The notes below the pieces were generated by a model, which saw nothing but the letters and a program-made list of their open reading frames with translations, ran no database searches and was not told the DNA's origin. From Alcanivorax borkumensis SK2 (GTDB taxonomy: Bacteria > Pseudomonadota > Gammaproteobacteria > Pseudomonadales > Alcanivoracaceae), in assembly GCF_000009365.1 (NCBI RefSeq), contig NC_008260.1, positions 903,501 through 967,500 on the forward strand: DNA of 64,000 nt. The letters run 5' to 3'. How positions within the stretch are numbered: position 1 is the stretch's first letter; every line of letters starts with the position of its first letter. Position numbers and translations under genes: made by a program. This document shows positions 44,339 through 53,539 of the stretch, one piece after another.

Positions 44339-45700
44339 ATGAAAAAGTTTATTCGCATAGCAATTACTGCACTGACGGTGGGGCTCTCGGCCAACGCCAT
44401 GGCGGAAGATTCTGTGGGCTGGCCGGAAAAGGCTGATCTGAAGTTTGGCTTCATCAAGCTGACCGACATGGCGCCGCTCGCTGTGGCCTACGAGAAAGGG
44501 TTTTTTGAAGAAGAAGGTTTGTTTGTGACCTTAGAGGCCCAGGCCAACTGGAAAGTCCTGCTAGACCGGGTGATTGACGGTCAGCTGGATGGGGCGCACA
44601 TGCTGGCAGGCCAGCCGCTGGGGGCGACTATTGGCTACGGCACCGAAGCGCACATTGTTACGGCGTTTAGCATGGACTTAAACGGTAATGGCATCACCGT
44701 TTCCAATGCGGTGTGGGAGGAAATGAAGAAGAGCATCCCGGTGGAGAATGGCAAACCGGTGCATCCGATCAAGGCGGATGCACTCAAGCCGGTGGTGGAA
44801 AAGTACAAAGCTGAGGGCAAGTCTTTCAACATGGGCATGGTGTTCCCGGTATCCACTCACAACTACGAGCTGCGTTACTGGCTGGCCGCCGGTGGCCTCA
44901 ACCCGGGTTTCTACGCCCCACACAAGGGCGACACCAGTGGCCAGCTGCAGGCTGACGTATTGCTGTCGGTTACCCCGCCACCACAAATGCCGGCCACCTT
45001 GGAAGCGGGCACCATTTACGGTTACTGCGTGGGTGAGCCTTGGAATCAGCAAGCTGTATTCAAAGGTATCGGTGTGCCGGTAATTACTGATTACGAAATC
45101 TGGAAGAACAACCCGGAAAAAGTGTTCGGTGTGAGTAAGGGTTGGGCAGACAAGTATCCCAACACCCATATCCGTGTAGTGAAAGCGATGATTCGTGCGG
45201 CCAAGTGGCTGGATGAGAACGACAATGCCAACCGCCCGGAAGCAGTGAAGATCCTGTCTCAGCCTAACTATGTGGGGGCGGATTATGACGTGATCGCCAA
45301 CTCAATGACCGGGACCTTTGAATATGAGAAAGGTGATAAGCGTGAAGTGCCGGACTTCAATGTGTTCTTCCGCTACAACGCTACCTATCCATTCTACTCC
45401 GATGCCATCTGGTACCTGACGCAGATGCGTCGCTGGGGCCAAATCAGCGAATCCAAACCGGATAGCTGGTACATGGATATCGCCAAGCAAGTGTATCGCC
45501 CGGACATCTATGCCCAGGCGGCTAAGGCGCTGATTGCTGAAGGCAAGATCTCTGCGGATGAGTTTCCTGACTTCGCCACCGAAGACGGCTTTAAAGCACC
45601 GCAAAAAGGCTTTATCGACAACATCACTTACGACGGCCGCAAACCTAATGCGTACCTGAAGAAGTTTCCGATTGGTCTGAAAGAGGGCGACGCGCTTTAA
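44339..45700 (+). CDS. nasF: Nitrate ABC transporter substrate-binding protein
   Basis: 453 residues with a Sec signal peptide cleaved near AMA-ED (residues 21-22). Shows the NrtA/NasF pattern [44 protein letters not shown] and [12 protein letters not shown], all nitrate-pocket regions. Periplasmic receptor for nitrate (possibly nitrite). First gene after the sigma-54 promoter and attenuator. It is homologous to the cytoplasmic sensor NasS encoded at 54.4 kb, a typical pairing. Confidence 0.93.
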   Translation: MKKFIRIAITALTVGLSANAMAEDSVGWPEKADLKFGFIKLTDMAPLAVAYEKGFFEEEGLFVTLEAQANWKVLLDRVIDGQLDGAHMLAGQPLGATIGYGTEAHIVTAFSMDLNGNGITVSNAVWEEMKKSIPVENGKPVHPIKADALKPVVEKYKAEGKSFNMGMVFPVSTHNYELRYWLAAGGLNPGFYAPHKGDTSGQLQADVLLSVTPPPQMPATLEAGTIYGYCVGEPWNQQAVFKGIGVPVITDYEIWKNNPEKVFGVSKGWADKYPNTHIRVVKAMIRAAKWLDENDNANRPEAVKILSQPNYVGADYDVIANSMTGTFEYEKGDKREVPDFNVFFRYNATYPFYSDAIWYLTQMRRWGQISESKPDSWYMDIAKQVYRPDIYAQAAKALIAEGKISADEFPDFATEDGFKAPQKGFIDNITYDGRKPNAYLKKFPIGLKEGDAL

Positions 45701-45729
45701 CAGCGTGTCTCCTTCAAGGAGAAGCAATC

Positions 45730-46731
45730 ATGGTGACCCTGACTTTCCCAACTTGGATGGAACCCTACCGTGCGCTGGCTACCGGCAAGATGTCCGGTGA
45801 GCAGTGGCAGGCGTTGCTGCGCCAGTTGATCTGGCCGGTGATGGGCATTGCCGCCTTTCTGTTGCTCTGGCAGCTGGCGGCCCAACGTATCGACACGTCG
45901 TTGGGGCAATTCCCGGGGCCAGCGGATGTTTGGCAGCAGGCAGGGTCTCTGGTGGATGAACATCAGGCGTCCCGAGCGAAGGAAGAGGCGTTTCACGAAC
46001 GCCAGGAAAAATACATTGCTTCGCGTCTGCAGCAGCAGCCGGACTGGGAGCCGGTCCAACGGAATTACACGGGGGCGCCGACCTTCTTTGATCAGATTGG
46101 CACCAGCTTGATCACGGTGATGAGTGGCTTCTTGCTGGCATCATTGATTGCGATTCCTCTCGGTATCGTCATTGGTTTGAGCAGCACTGCGTATGCGGCT
46201 ATGAATCCGCTGATTCAGTTGTTCAAACCGGTGTCACCGTTGGCATGGTTGCCCCTGGTCACCATGGTGGTGAGCGCGTTGTATGTGACCGACGACCCGA
46301 TGGTGGCTAAGTCGTTCCTGACGTCCATGTTCACAGTGTCTCTATGTTGTCTGTGGCCAACGCTGATGAACACCTCCGTGGGGGTGACGTCTGTGAGCCA
46401 GGATCTGACCAACGTCTCTTTGGTGCTGCGGCTGAATGCGCTGAGCCATATACGCAAGATTGTACTGCCTTCTGCACTGCCAATGATGTTCACCGGTTTG
46501 CGCCTGAGCTTGGGGATCGCCTGGATGGTGCTGATCGCTGCCGAGATGCTGGCGCAGAATCCGGGGCTGGGGAAATTTGTTTGGGATGAATTTCAGAACG
46601 GTAGTTCTCAATCTCTCGGCCGAATTATGGTTGCCGTTATCGTAATTGGTCTGATCGGTTTTCTGCTGGATCGCTTAATGCTCATGCTGCAACGCGCTCT
46701 GGTGTGGGACAAATCTTCCGTACAGCGCTAA
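45730..46731 (+). CDS. nasE: Nitrate ABC transporter permease
   Basis: 333 residues. One N-terminal span, an extended hydrophilic loop (about 75-115), then the permease core with about six spans and an EAA-type loop (LRLNALSHIRKIVLPSALPMMFTGLRLSLGIAW, motif about 233-265). NrtB/NasE-type. Transports nitrate with NasF and NasD. GGAG upstream of the ATG. Confidence 0.93.
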   Translation: MVTLTFPTWMEPYRALATGKMSGEQWQALLRQLIWPVMGIAAFLLLWQLAAQRIDTSLGQFPGPADVWQQAGSLVDEHQASRAKEEAFHERQEKYIASRLQQQPDWEPVQRNYTGAPTFFDQIGTSLITVMSGFLLASLIAIPLGIVIGLSSTAYAAMNPLIQLFKPVSPLAWLPLVTMVVSALYVTDDPMVAKSFLTSMFTVSLCCLWPTLMNTSVGVTSVSQDLTNVSLVLRLNALSHIRKIVLPSALPMMFTGLRLSLGIAWMVLIAAEMLAQNPGLGKFVWDEFQNGSSQSLGRIMVAVIVIGLIGFLLDRLMLMLQRALVWDKSSVQR

Positions 46732-46747
46732 GCACAGGGAAAACGAC

Positions 46748-47587
46748 ATGAAAGCATTACTGGAACTCTCCAACGTTGGTATGAAATTCGATACGCCCAA
46801 GGGCCAGTTCGAAGCCCTGAAAGAGGTGAACCTTAAAATTGATTCCGGCGAATTTGTTTCTCTGATTGGTCACTCCGGATGTGGTAAATCCACCGTGCTC
46901 AACATCGTCGCGGGCCTGCTACAGGCCACCGATGGCGGTGTCATTCTCGACAACCATGAGGTGACCGAGCCAGGCCCGGAACGGGCCGTAGTATTCCAGA
47001 ACCATTCGCTGCTGCCCTGGCTCACCTCGTTCGAAAATGTCGAGCTGGCGGTCAAGCAGGTCTTCAAAAAGACCAAGACCAAAGCGGAAATACGCGACTG
47101 GGTAGAGCACAACTTGGAACTGGTGCACATGGGGCACGCCCTGCACAAAAAGCCAGACGAAATTTCCGGGGGTATGAAACAGCGGGTGGGTATTGCCCGT
47201 GCGTTGGCCATGCAGCCCCAGGTGCTGCTCATGGATGAACCCTTTGGTGCGCTTGATGCACTGACCCGTGCTCACCTGCAGGATTCCCTGATGGAAATCC
47301 ATGCTCAGCTGGGCACCACGGTGATCATGATTACCCACGATGTGGATGAGGCGGTACTGCTGTCCGATCGTATCGTCATGATGACCAATGGCCCGTCTGC
47401 CACCATTGGCGAAATTTTGGACGTGAACGTACCGCGGCCACGAGATCGCCTGGCACTGGCAGATGACCCGACCTTTGTGCGCTGTCGTCAACAGGTGCTT
47501 CAGTTCCTGTACGAAAAGCAGCGCAAGGTGGAGCCAATGCGAAAACGCAATAGCAATAACGCTGAGGCGGCTCGCAAACAGGCTTGA
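46748..47587 (+). CDS. nasD: Nitrate ABC transporter ATPase
   Basis: 279 residues. Walker A GHSGCGKST (about 38-46), Q-loop VVFQNHSLLPW, signature SGGMKQRVGIARAL (about 139-152), Walker B VLLMDEPFGALD and the switch His in MITHDVDEA. NrtD/NasD-type without the regulatory nitrate-binding extension of NrtC. Closes the transporter unit; 120 bases separate it from the porin. Confidence 0.94.
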   Translation: MKALLELSNVGMKFDTPKGQFEALKEVNLKIDSGEFVSLIGHSGCGKSTVLNIVAGLLQATDGGVILDNHEVTEPGPERAVVFQNHSLLPWLTSFENVELAVKQVFKKTKTKAEIRDWVEHNLELVHMGHALHKKPDEISGGMKQRVGIARALAMQPQVLLMDEPFGALDALTRAHLQDSLMEIHAQLGTTVIMITHDVDEAVLLSDRIVMMTNGPSATIGEILDVNVPRPRDRLALADDPTFVRCRQQVLQFLYEKQRKVEPMRKRNSNNAEAARKQA

Positions 47588-47707
47588 AGTAAACGCATAA
47601 CGATGGAATGAACCCACCTGCTTTTTTGTGCACGGAAAGCGGGAACAGGGAAGGTGCGCTCTGAATTAACCAAAAAACGATTTTAACTTTGGGAAGGTGT
47701 TGAGGAA

Positions 47708-48892
47708 ATGATGATGAAAAATGCTGCCATTGCTGCCGGTGTCCTGCTCTCCGCGCTGGGTGTTACAGGTACCGCTAACGCCGAAGATGATGCCTTTATT
47801 ACGGCTCTCAAAGGCGGTACTCCGCTGCTGAACATGCGCCTGCGCTACGAAGAAGTCGACATTGACGGTATGGCTGACGAAGGTCAGGCACTCACCCTGC
47901 GTACCCGTTTGGGCTACCAGAGTGGCAAATTTTACGGCTTCGACGTAATGGGCGAATTTGAAGATACCCGCATCGTTGGCCAGGTGGATAATTATGCCCC
48001 GGAGCAAGGTGGCTATCCGATCATTGCGGATCCGGAAGTGACTGAACTGAACCGCGCTGCCATTCGCTACACTGGTAGCGATGCGTTGGAAGGCCTGGTT
48101 GCTACCTATGGCCGTCAACGCATCATTTATGACAATGCGCGCTTTGTGGGCAATGTGGGCTGGCGCCAGGATGAGCAAACCTTCGACGGTGCCAAGCTAG
48201 ACTATGGTGTCGGTGATCTGACGTTCTCCACGGCGTACCTGACTCAAGTAAATGGCATTACCCCATCGTTTGATGCCAATACCTCCCATTATCTGTTCAA
48301 CGCTAGCTGGGCCGGCGCGCCAGGTGGGTCTCTAAGCGCCTATGGCTATCTGCTTGAAACAGACAATGTGACGGATTCCGATAACGATACTTTCGGCCTG
48401 CGTTATGCCGGTGCTTTTGATCTGGACTCACTCAAATTGTTGCTGACTCTGGAAGGGGCCCAGCAGGAAGTGGACGCCGGTGATACCGAGTACTACTTTG
48501 CCGAATTGGGCGCACAAATTGCTGGCGTGACAGTAAAAGTGGCACAGGAAGTGCTTGGTTCTGATGATGGCACCGTAGCGTTCCAGACGCCTCTGGCCAC
48601 CAAGCATGCCTTTAATGGCTGGTCGGATCAGTTCTTGGCGACACCGGATGATGGTCTGGAAGATACCTTTGTGTCAGTGGGTGGCAAGCTGGCGGGTTTC
48701 AAGTTGCTGGCGGTATTCCATGACTTCAAGTCCAACGAAGGCAGCACTGACTACGGTACAGAAACCAATGTGCTGGTAGCGCGCCCAATCGGTAAAAACT
48801 ACGTAGTAGGACTGAAGTATGCAGACTACAGCGCCGATGACTTCAAGTCTGATACCCGCAAGTACTGGGCCTGGGCAGAACTGAAATTCTGA
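47708..48892 (+). CDS. Outer membrane porin of the nitrate cluster
   Basis: 394 residues. Signal peptide ending TANA-ED (about 24-26), then alternating beta-strand sequence to a terminal aromatic residue (WAWAELKF), the mark of an outer membrane beta-barrel. The opening LLNMRLRYEEVDIDG resembles alginate-export-type porins. Position between the transporter and the redox genes suggests it lets nitrate or nitrite cross the outer membrane; this is an inference. Confidence 0.8.
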   Translation: MMMKNAAIAAGVLLSALGVTGTANAEDDAFITALKGGTPLLNMRLRYEEVDIDGMADEGQALTLRTRLGYQSGKFYGFDVMGEFEDTRIVGQVDNYAPEQGGYPIIADPEVTELNRAAIRYTGSDALEGLVATYGRQRIIYDNARFVGNVGWRQDEQTFDGAKLDYGVGDLTFSTAYLTQVNGITPSFDANTSHYLFNASWAGAPGGSLSAYGYLLETDNVTDSDNDTFGLRYAGAFDLDSLKLLLTLEGAQQEVDAGDTEYYFAELGAQIAGVTVKVAQEVLGSDDGTVAFQTPLATKHAFNGWSDQFLATPDDGLEDTFVSVGGKLAGFKLLAVFHDFKSNEGSTDYGTETNVLVARPIGKNYVVGLKYADYSADDFKSDTRKYWAWAELKF

Positions 48893-48935
48893 TCCCCGAC
48901 CTTCCCCGTTAGATCCTCAGAAAAGGAGGTGTCAG

Positions 48936-50915
48936 GTGGAAGCAAAACGTTATCAGCCCCAACCCCGGGTACCTGATGCCCAGGCCGAACAGCCCGTCAT
49001 CATTGTTGGCAATGGCCCGGCGGGAATACAGTGCCTGGTGGAGTTGCGCCGCCGTGGTGTGACCACACCAGTGAAGCTGTTCGGTGCAGAGCATTGGGCC
49101 CCGTATGATCGCGTCAAGCTTTCCACCTTTCTTTTCGGATCCACCGACTTTGATGATCTCACCAACTTGCCCCCTGAACTGGATGACTCGGTAGAGCATC
49201 TGGTTGGGCGGCCTGTTACCGGGATTAATCCCGGCCGTCGCTGGGTAGAGGACAGACTCGGTCAGCGTCACCACTACAGTAGCCTGGTTCTGGCGCTGGG
49301 CAGTGACGCCCATATTCCTTCCATACCGGGCACAACCTTGTCTGGTGTGTTGCGTTTTCGCGATATGGCCGACGCCCAAGCGTTAATCGCCCGTCGCTTG
49401 CGAAGTACCCATACCGTTGTCATTGGCGGCGGTCTTCTCGGTATTGAAGCTGCCCACGGATTGTGTCGTTTCGGCACCAACGTCACCTTGATTCAGCATG
49501 CCGATCGGTTGATGAATCGCCAGCTTGATAGTGAAGCGGCCAGCATGGTGGCCAATAACCTGCGCGAAGCCGGTGTGGATATACGGCTCAATACCAGTGT
49601 CCGGCGTATTAAGGGAACGGAACGTGTGGAGTCAGTGGTGCTTGCGGATGGCAGTGAGCTGCCTTGCGACACGGTGGTCTTCGCAACGGGAATTGCCCCG
49701 CGGACAGCACTGGCCCGCAAGGCGGGGCTCAAGGTTGCTAATGGTATTCGTGTCACTGCGAGCATGCAGACCTCAGATCCGCATATTTATGCGGTGGGCG
49801 AGTGCGCCCAGTTTGAAGATCGGGTATGCGGCCTAGTGATGCCGGCACTGCAACAGGCCCGGGTCGCTGCGGGATGCCTTGCCGGCAGTGATGACAGTTA
49901 TACACCGGTGGCTGATAGCACTTGGCTAAAAGTTTTGTCGTTGGAGGTATTCAGTGCCGGGCGCTTTACTGACGAAGAGCGGGGCATGGTGCATCGCAGT
50001 CTTGTTTACCACGATAGCAATGCTGGCATTTATCGTGCCTTGATGTTGCGCGCCGGGCGGTTGGTGGGCGTGGTTTCCGTGGGCTCTTGGGCGGAACGTC
50101 AGAAAGTGCTCAATCGCATCGCCGATGGTCGTCGCATACAGCCTTGGGAAGTATTGCGTTTCCGCTTCACTGGTGAGCTGAATGAAGGGGGCGCCGGGCA
50201 AGTGAGCGAATGGCCGGCCGCCACCGTGATCTGTCAGTGCCGGGGGCTGTCCCGTCGCCAACTACAGGATTTCATGGCCGACGGCTGTGACGTGGCCACC
50301 CTGAAATCTGTGAGCGGCGCCGGCACGGTATGTGGTGGCTGTGAGCCGCTGCTGGATAGTTTGTGCAGTGGTGGTGCAGCTGCCGCCCGTAAGGTGCCTG
50401 GGGCCACCGCGCTAGCCATTATCTCAGCCGTTGCCGCGTTTGTTATGGCATTGGCCTTCTGGTTGCCGTCACCGGCTCCGGCCAGCTCGGTACAGAATAT
50501 TTCTCTGTTTGAACAATTTTCCCGCAACGGCTTGTGGCGACAGTGGAGCGGCTATGCCGTGTTGGCCGTTTCTGTGCTGCTGTTGCTGATGTCCTTGAAA
50601 AAACGTTTTCCGAAAGTGCCCATGGGGAGTTTTACGGGGTGGCGCATTGCCCATGCAGTACTGGCTTTGCTTGCTTTGTTAGCACTGTATTGGCACACCG
50701 GTTTTTCATTGGGGGAAAACCTAAACCGCTGGCTGATGTTGAGTTTTATCGGTGCCGCCATGGTTGGCATTACTGCGGCGCTGCTAACCCGTCTGCAGGT
50801 TGCCATGAACGGAGTGGGGTGGCTGCGACAAGGCAGCACTTGGCTGCACATTCTGGTGTGCTGGCCGCTGCCGACGCTACTGATCTTTCACATCGTTTCG
50901 GCGTACTACTTCTAA
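48936..50915 (+). CDS. NirB-like flavoprotein fused to a BFD-type [2Fe-2S] domain and a five-helix heme-b-type membrane domain
   Basis: 659 residues from a GTG with AGGAGGTG upstream. Residues 19-400 are a NirB/rubredoxin-reductase type FAD/NAD(P)H module: FAD motif IIVGNGPAGIQ (22-32), NAD(P)H motif VVIGGGLLGIEAA (161-173), second FAD motif HIYAVGEC (283-290). Residues 430-475 are a BFD-like [2Fe-2S] domain with Cys433, Cys435, Cys466, Cys469. Instead of the sulfite/nitrite-reductase half of NirB it continues with five membrane helices (about 490-510, 538-553, 570-588, 599-618, 636-656). The third has His573 and His587 and the fifth His638 and His652, both H-X13-H, as in ferric-reductase-type heme b proteins. 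Likely carries electrons from NAD(P)H across the membrane. Followed after 12 bases by the multiheme cytochrome. Confidence 0.85.
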   Translation: MEAKRYQPQPRVPDAQAEQPVIIVGNGPAGIQCLVELRRRGVTTPVKLFGAEHWAPYDRVKLSTFLFGSTDFDDLTNLPPELDDSVEHLVGRPVTGINPGRRWVEDRLGQRHHYSSLVLALGSDAHIPSIPGTTLSGVLRFRDMADAQALIARRLRSTHTVVIGGGLLGIEAAHGLCRFGTNVTLIQHADRLMNRQLDSEAASMVANNLREAGVDIRLNTSVRRIKGTERVESVVLADGSELPCDTVVFATGIAPRTALARKAGLKVANGIRVTASMQTSDPHIYAVGECAQFEDRVCGLVMPALQQARVAAGCLAGSDDSYTPVADSTWLKVLSLEVFSAGRFTDEERGMVHRSLVYHDSNAGIYRALMLRAGRLVGVVSVGSWAERQKVLNRIADGRRIQPWEVLRFRFTGELNEGGAGQVSEWPAATVICQCRGLSRRQLQDFMADGCDVATLKSVSGAGTVCGGCEPLLDSLCSGGAAAARKVPGATALAIISAVAAFVMALAFWLPSPAPASSVQNISLFEQFSRNGLWRQWSGYAVLAVSVLLLLMSLKKRFPKVPMGSFTGWRIAHAVLALLALLALYWHTGFSLGENLNRWLMLSFIGAAMVGITAALLTRLQVAMNGVGWLRQGSTWLHILVCWPLPTLLIFHIVSAYYF

Positions 50916-50927
50916 AGGGCGGGTGCG

Positions 50928-52268
50928 GTGATGGGCAGTAAGAAACATCCTTCGGCGTTGTGGGCTATCTGGCTGTTTGGTTCGGTCGGCTTGGCCATTT
51001 GGTTGAGTCTTCAATTAGTGGATGAAGACGCAGCAAAGACCGCTTTTATCCCTGGCCCAATGACCCACGGCCATCACCAGATCGAGATGCAATGCAGTGT
51101 TTGTCATGGCCCTGGCTTCGACAGCGAAACCGTATTGCAAAATGCCTGTATTGATTGTCATGGGGAGCAATTGGAAGACGCCCAAGATTCTCATCCCAAA
51201 TCCAAATTTACTGACCCTCGTAATGCCGACCGGCTGGCCAATGTGGATGCCCGGCTTTGCGTGTCCTGCCATGTGGAGCATCGTCCCGAACTTGACGTCG
51301 GCTTGGGGGTGACTCTGCCCATGGACATGTGCGGCCACTGTCATGAAGGCATTGCCGAAGATCGGCCGAGTCATGAGGGAATGGGTTTCGATACTTGTGC
51401 GAATGCGGGTTGTCATAATTTCCACGATAACCGCGCGTTGTATGAAGACTTTCTGCTTGCCCATTCCGATGAGCCTTGGCTGAAGCCGCCTGCCCGGCAA
51501 CCGCCCCGTAACCTGCTTGCCAGACAGATGAAAGATGACGCTCTGCTGGCGTTGATGCGCGGCCAGGGCAAAGCGCCTGAAGGCACGCCAACCCCTGAGC
51601 ACTGGGAGGGGACGGCCCATGCACAAGCGGGCGTCACCTGCACCGCTTGCCATGGTGCTGCCGGTGAGTGGGTCGATTCACCGGAGATGCTGCAGTGCGC
51701 CACCTGCCATAAGCCGGAGTCAGAAGGGTTTCTGCAGGGCCGGCATGGCATGCGCTTGGCCCAAGGGCTGGCGCCGATGACGCCGTCGCAGTCTGTGCTC
51801 AACATGCATGTGGAGGCCAGTCATCGCGAGCTGACGTGTATCAGCTGTCACGGCGCCCATGACTTTGATACCCAGAGTGCTGCCGTGGATAGCTGTATTG
51901 GCTGCCACAATGACGAGCACAGCAACGAATACCTGCGTTCCCCTCATCATGACCTGTGGAAAAAGGAAAAGCGCGGCGAGTTGCCGCCCGGTAGCGGTGT
52001 CACCTGTGCCTCCTGCCACATGCCCCGTGAAGAGCATCGCGACGACATTTTTGTCCAGCACAACCAGAGCCTGACCATGCGCCCGGTGGAAAAGATGGTG
52101 CGTCCGGTATGCCTGCAATGCCATAGCTTGGCGTTTTCACTGGATGCCTTAGCCGATCCGCATCTGCTGGAAAACAACTTCAACGGCAAGCCCGAACACC
52201 ATGTACCGTCCATCGATATGGCGGTGGACCGTGACGAGGCCCGCGACAAAAAAATAGGGCCTTACTGA
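50928..52268 (+). CDS. Membrane-anchored undecaheme cytochrome c
   Basis: 446 residues (GTG at 50928; ATG at 50931 also possible). One uncleaved N-terminal anchor (about 10-30), the rest periplasmic. Ten CxxCH sites begin at residues 56, 74, 111, 135, 238, 257, 304, 323, 360 and 395, and one CX4CH begins at 157, as in cytochrome c3. The C-terminal third (CHNDEHSNEYLRSPHHDLW … CASCHMPREEH) resembles the octaheme hydroxylamine-oxidoreductase/ONR group, but no CxxCK active site is seen. Probable electron acceptor of the flavoprotein-heme b protein upstream, or a reductase of nitrogen oxides. Needs the Ccm system, part of which is in this window. Confidence 0.88.
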   Translation: MMGSKKHPSALWAIWLFGSVGLAIWLSLQLVDEDAAKTAFIPGPMTHGHHQIEMQCSVCHGPGFDSETVLQNACIDCHGEQLEDAQDSHPKSKFTDPRNADRLANVDARLCVSCHVEHRPELDVGLGVTLPMDMCGHCHEGIAEDRPSHEGMGFDTCANAGCHNFHDNRALYEDFLLAHSDEPWLKPPARQPPRNLLARQMKDDALLALMRGQGKAPEGTPTPEHWEGTAHAQAGVTCTACHGAAGEWVDSPEMLQCATCHKPESEGFLQGRHGMRLAQGLAPMTPSQSVLNMHVEASHRELTCISCHGAHDFDTQSAAVDSCIGCHNDEHSNEYLRSPHHDLWKKEKRGELPPGSGVTCASCHMPREEHRDDIFVQHNQSLTMRPVEKMVRPVCLQCHSLAFSLDALADPHLLENNFNGKPEHHVPSIDMAVDRDEARDKKIGPY

Positions 52269-52310
52269 TTTACGCATAACGAAGTTTAAAAACCTGAGGA
52301 GGTATTACCC

Positions 52311-52907
52311 ATGCGACACGTCATGAAACGCAAAGCCACCACCCTGATGGCCACGGCCATTTCCGCCCTGATACTCAGTGGCTGTGGAGGTGAACAAGCC
52401 GCAACGCCTGTCAGCGGGATTGAACCCAAGGTCTACACCGATTCCCTGTTCGCAGTGATGAACGCAGACCGAACCAACTACACCAAGCTGATCATCGGGC
52501 GTCTTGGTCCGGCAGGGGCGGATAGCATCAAACCCCATGAGTACTGGGAAGACCTTGAAAATGGCGCACCACTGCCAGCACAGATGTTTCGCTACGGGGC
52601 GGAGTCGGTGAGTGAGATGACCAGTGAATTCAGCTACTCGTTGCAGTCACTGTGGCCGATCAATGGGCAAAACGAACCGAAGACCGGCCTGGAGAAAGAG
52701 GGCTTGCAGTACATCGTGGATAACCCTGGTGAAAATTTTTACGGTGAAGAAAAACTGGGTGATGTGACCTACTACACCGCCGTTTATCCAGATGTGGCTG
52801 TGGCCGCGCCGTGTGTGGCTTGCCACAACAACCATAAGGATTCTCCGAAAACCGATTTCGAACTGGGCGATGTGATGGGCGGCGTGGTGATTAGGGTGCC
52901 GATGTAG
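52311..52907 (+). CDS. Heme-c lipoprotein with Tll0287-like (DUF3365) domain
   Basis: 198 residues. Lipobox L-S-G-C at about 22-25 shows a lipoprotein. The body fits the Tll0287-like domain (SLQSLWPINGQNEP, PGENFYGEEKLGDVTYYTAVYPDVA), ending with a single heme site CVACH at 168-172 and a C-terminal GDVMGGVVIRVPM. Such domains sense redox or gases in other proteins; here a lone heme lipoprotein may take electrons from the multiheme cytochrome. GAGGAGG lies before the ATG. Confidence 0.8.
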   Translation: MRHVMKRKATTLMATAISALILSGCGGEQAATPVSGIEPKVYTDSLFAVMNADRTNYTKLIIGRLGPAGADSIKPHEYWEDLENGAPLPAQMFRYGAESVSEMTSEFSYSLQSLWPINGQNEPKTGLEKEGLQYIVDNPGENFYGEEKLGDVTYYTAVYPDVAVAAPCVACHNNHKDSPKTDFELGDVMGGVVIRVPM

Positions 52908-53013
52908 GCGCTCTAAAGTTCGATCAACAACGACCCAAGTACGGGCTTAACCGATTATAGCGTCGGATGGGCGGCGCTAAAGGCCATTATCTATATTCAA
53001 CGGGAGAAACATC

Positions 53014-53421
53014 ATGACTCCGGTACAGATTGCTTTGGTACAGAACAGCTGGGACAAGGTGGATGCTATTTCCGATCAGGCTGCGAGCTTGTTTTACGAT
53101 CGCCTGTTTACCAATGACCCCGCCCTGAAACCGCTCTTCAAGGGCAACATGGAAGAACAGGGCAAGAAGCTGATGACCATGATTGGTGTGGCAGTGAGAG
53201 GCTTGGACAAGCTCGATACCATCGTCCCCGCTGTTCAGAAGCTGGGCGCTCGTCACAAGGATTATGGTGTGAAACCAGCAGACTACGACACGGTGGCACA
53301 GGCCTTGCTTTGGACTTTGGGCCAGGGGCTGGGCGATGCGTTCGACAGCGACACAGAAGCCGCCTGGGTTGCCGCCTACACCATTTTGGCCACGACCATG
53401 ATTGCCGCCGCGGACTATTAA
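53014..53421 (+). CDS. VHb-like single-domain globin
   Basis: 135 residues. Key heme-pocket residues match Vitreoscilla hemoglobin and flavohemoglobin globin domains: Tyr28 (B10), Gln49 (E7) and His81 (F8, in LGARHKDYGV). This pocket binds O2 tightly and is competent for NO dioxygenation given a reductase. There is no flavin domain, so a separate reductase is needed; the flavoprotein at 48.9 kb is a possible donor. Placed in a nitrate cluster it may remove NO made from nitrite. GGGAG precedes the ATG. Confidence 0.9.
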   Translation: MTPVQIALVQNSWDKVDAISDQAASLFYDRLFTNDPALKPLFKGNMEEQGKKLMTMIGVAVRGLDKLDTIVPAVQKLGARHKDYGVKPADYDTVAQALLWTLGQGLGDAFDSDTEAAWVAAYTILATTMIAAADY

Positions 53422-53440
53422 GGCGCCTAGAGGGATAAGG

Positions 53441-53482
53441 GCCATTTTGGCACCTGGATTTGCACCACAATGGCTCGCTTTT
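53441..53482 (+). terminator. Possible terminator between globin and nasT
   Basis: GCCATTTTGG pairs with CCACAATGGC (9 of 10) around a 14-base loop, followed by CGCTTTT. Confidence 0.5.
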
Positions 53483-53539
53483 GGGGTGCCTTATTCATGG
53501 AAAATAAAATAGACCATAAAACAATGGGTTAGAAAGAGT

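Noticed and set aside
53448..53463. Second sigma-54-like promoter upstream of nasT
   Set aside because: TGGCAC and TTGC are separated by 6 bases, one more than allowed, and the stretch is better explained as part of a hairpin.
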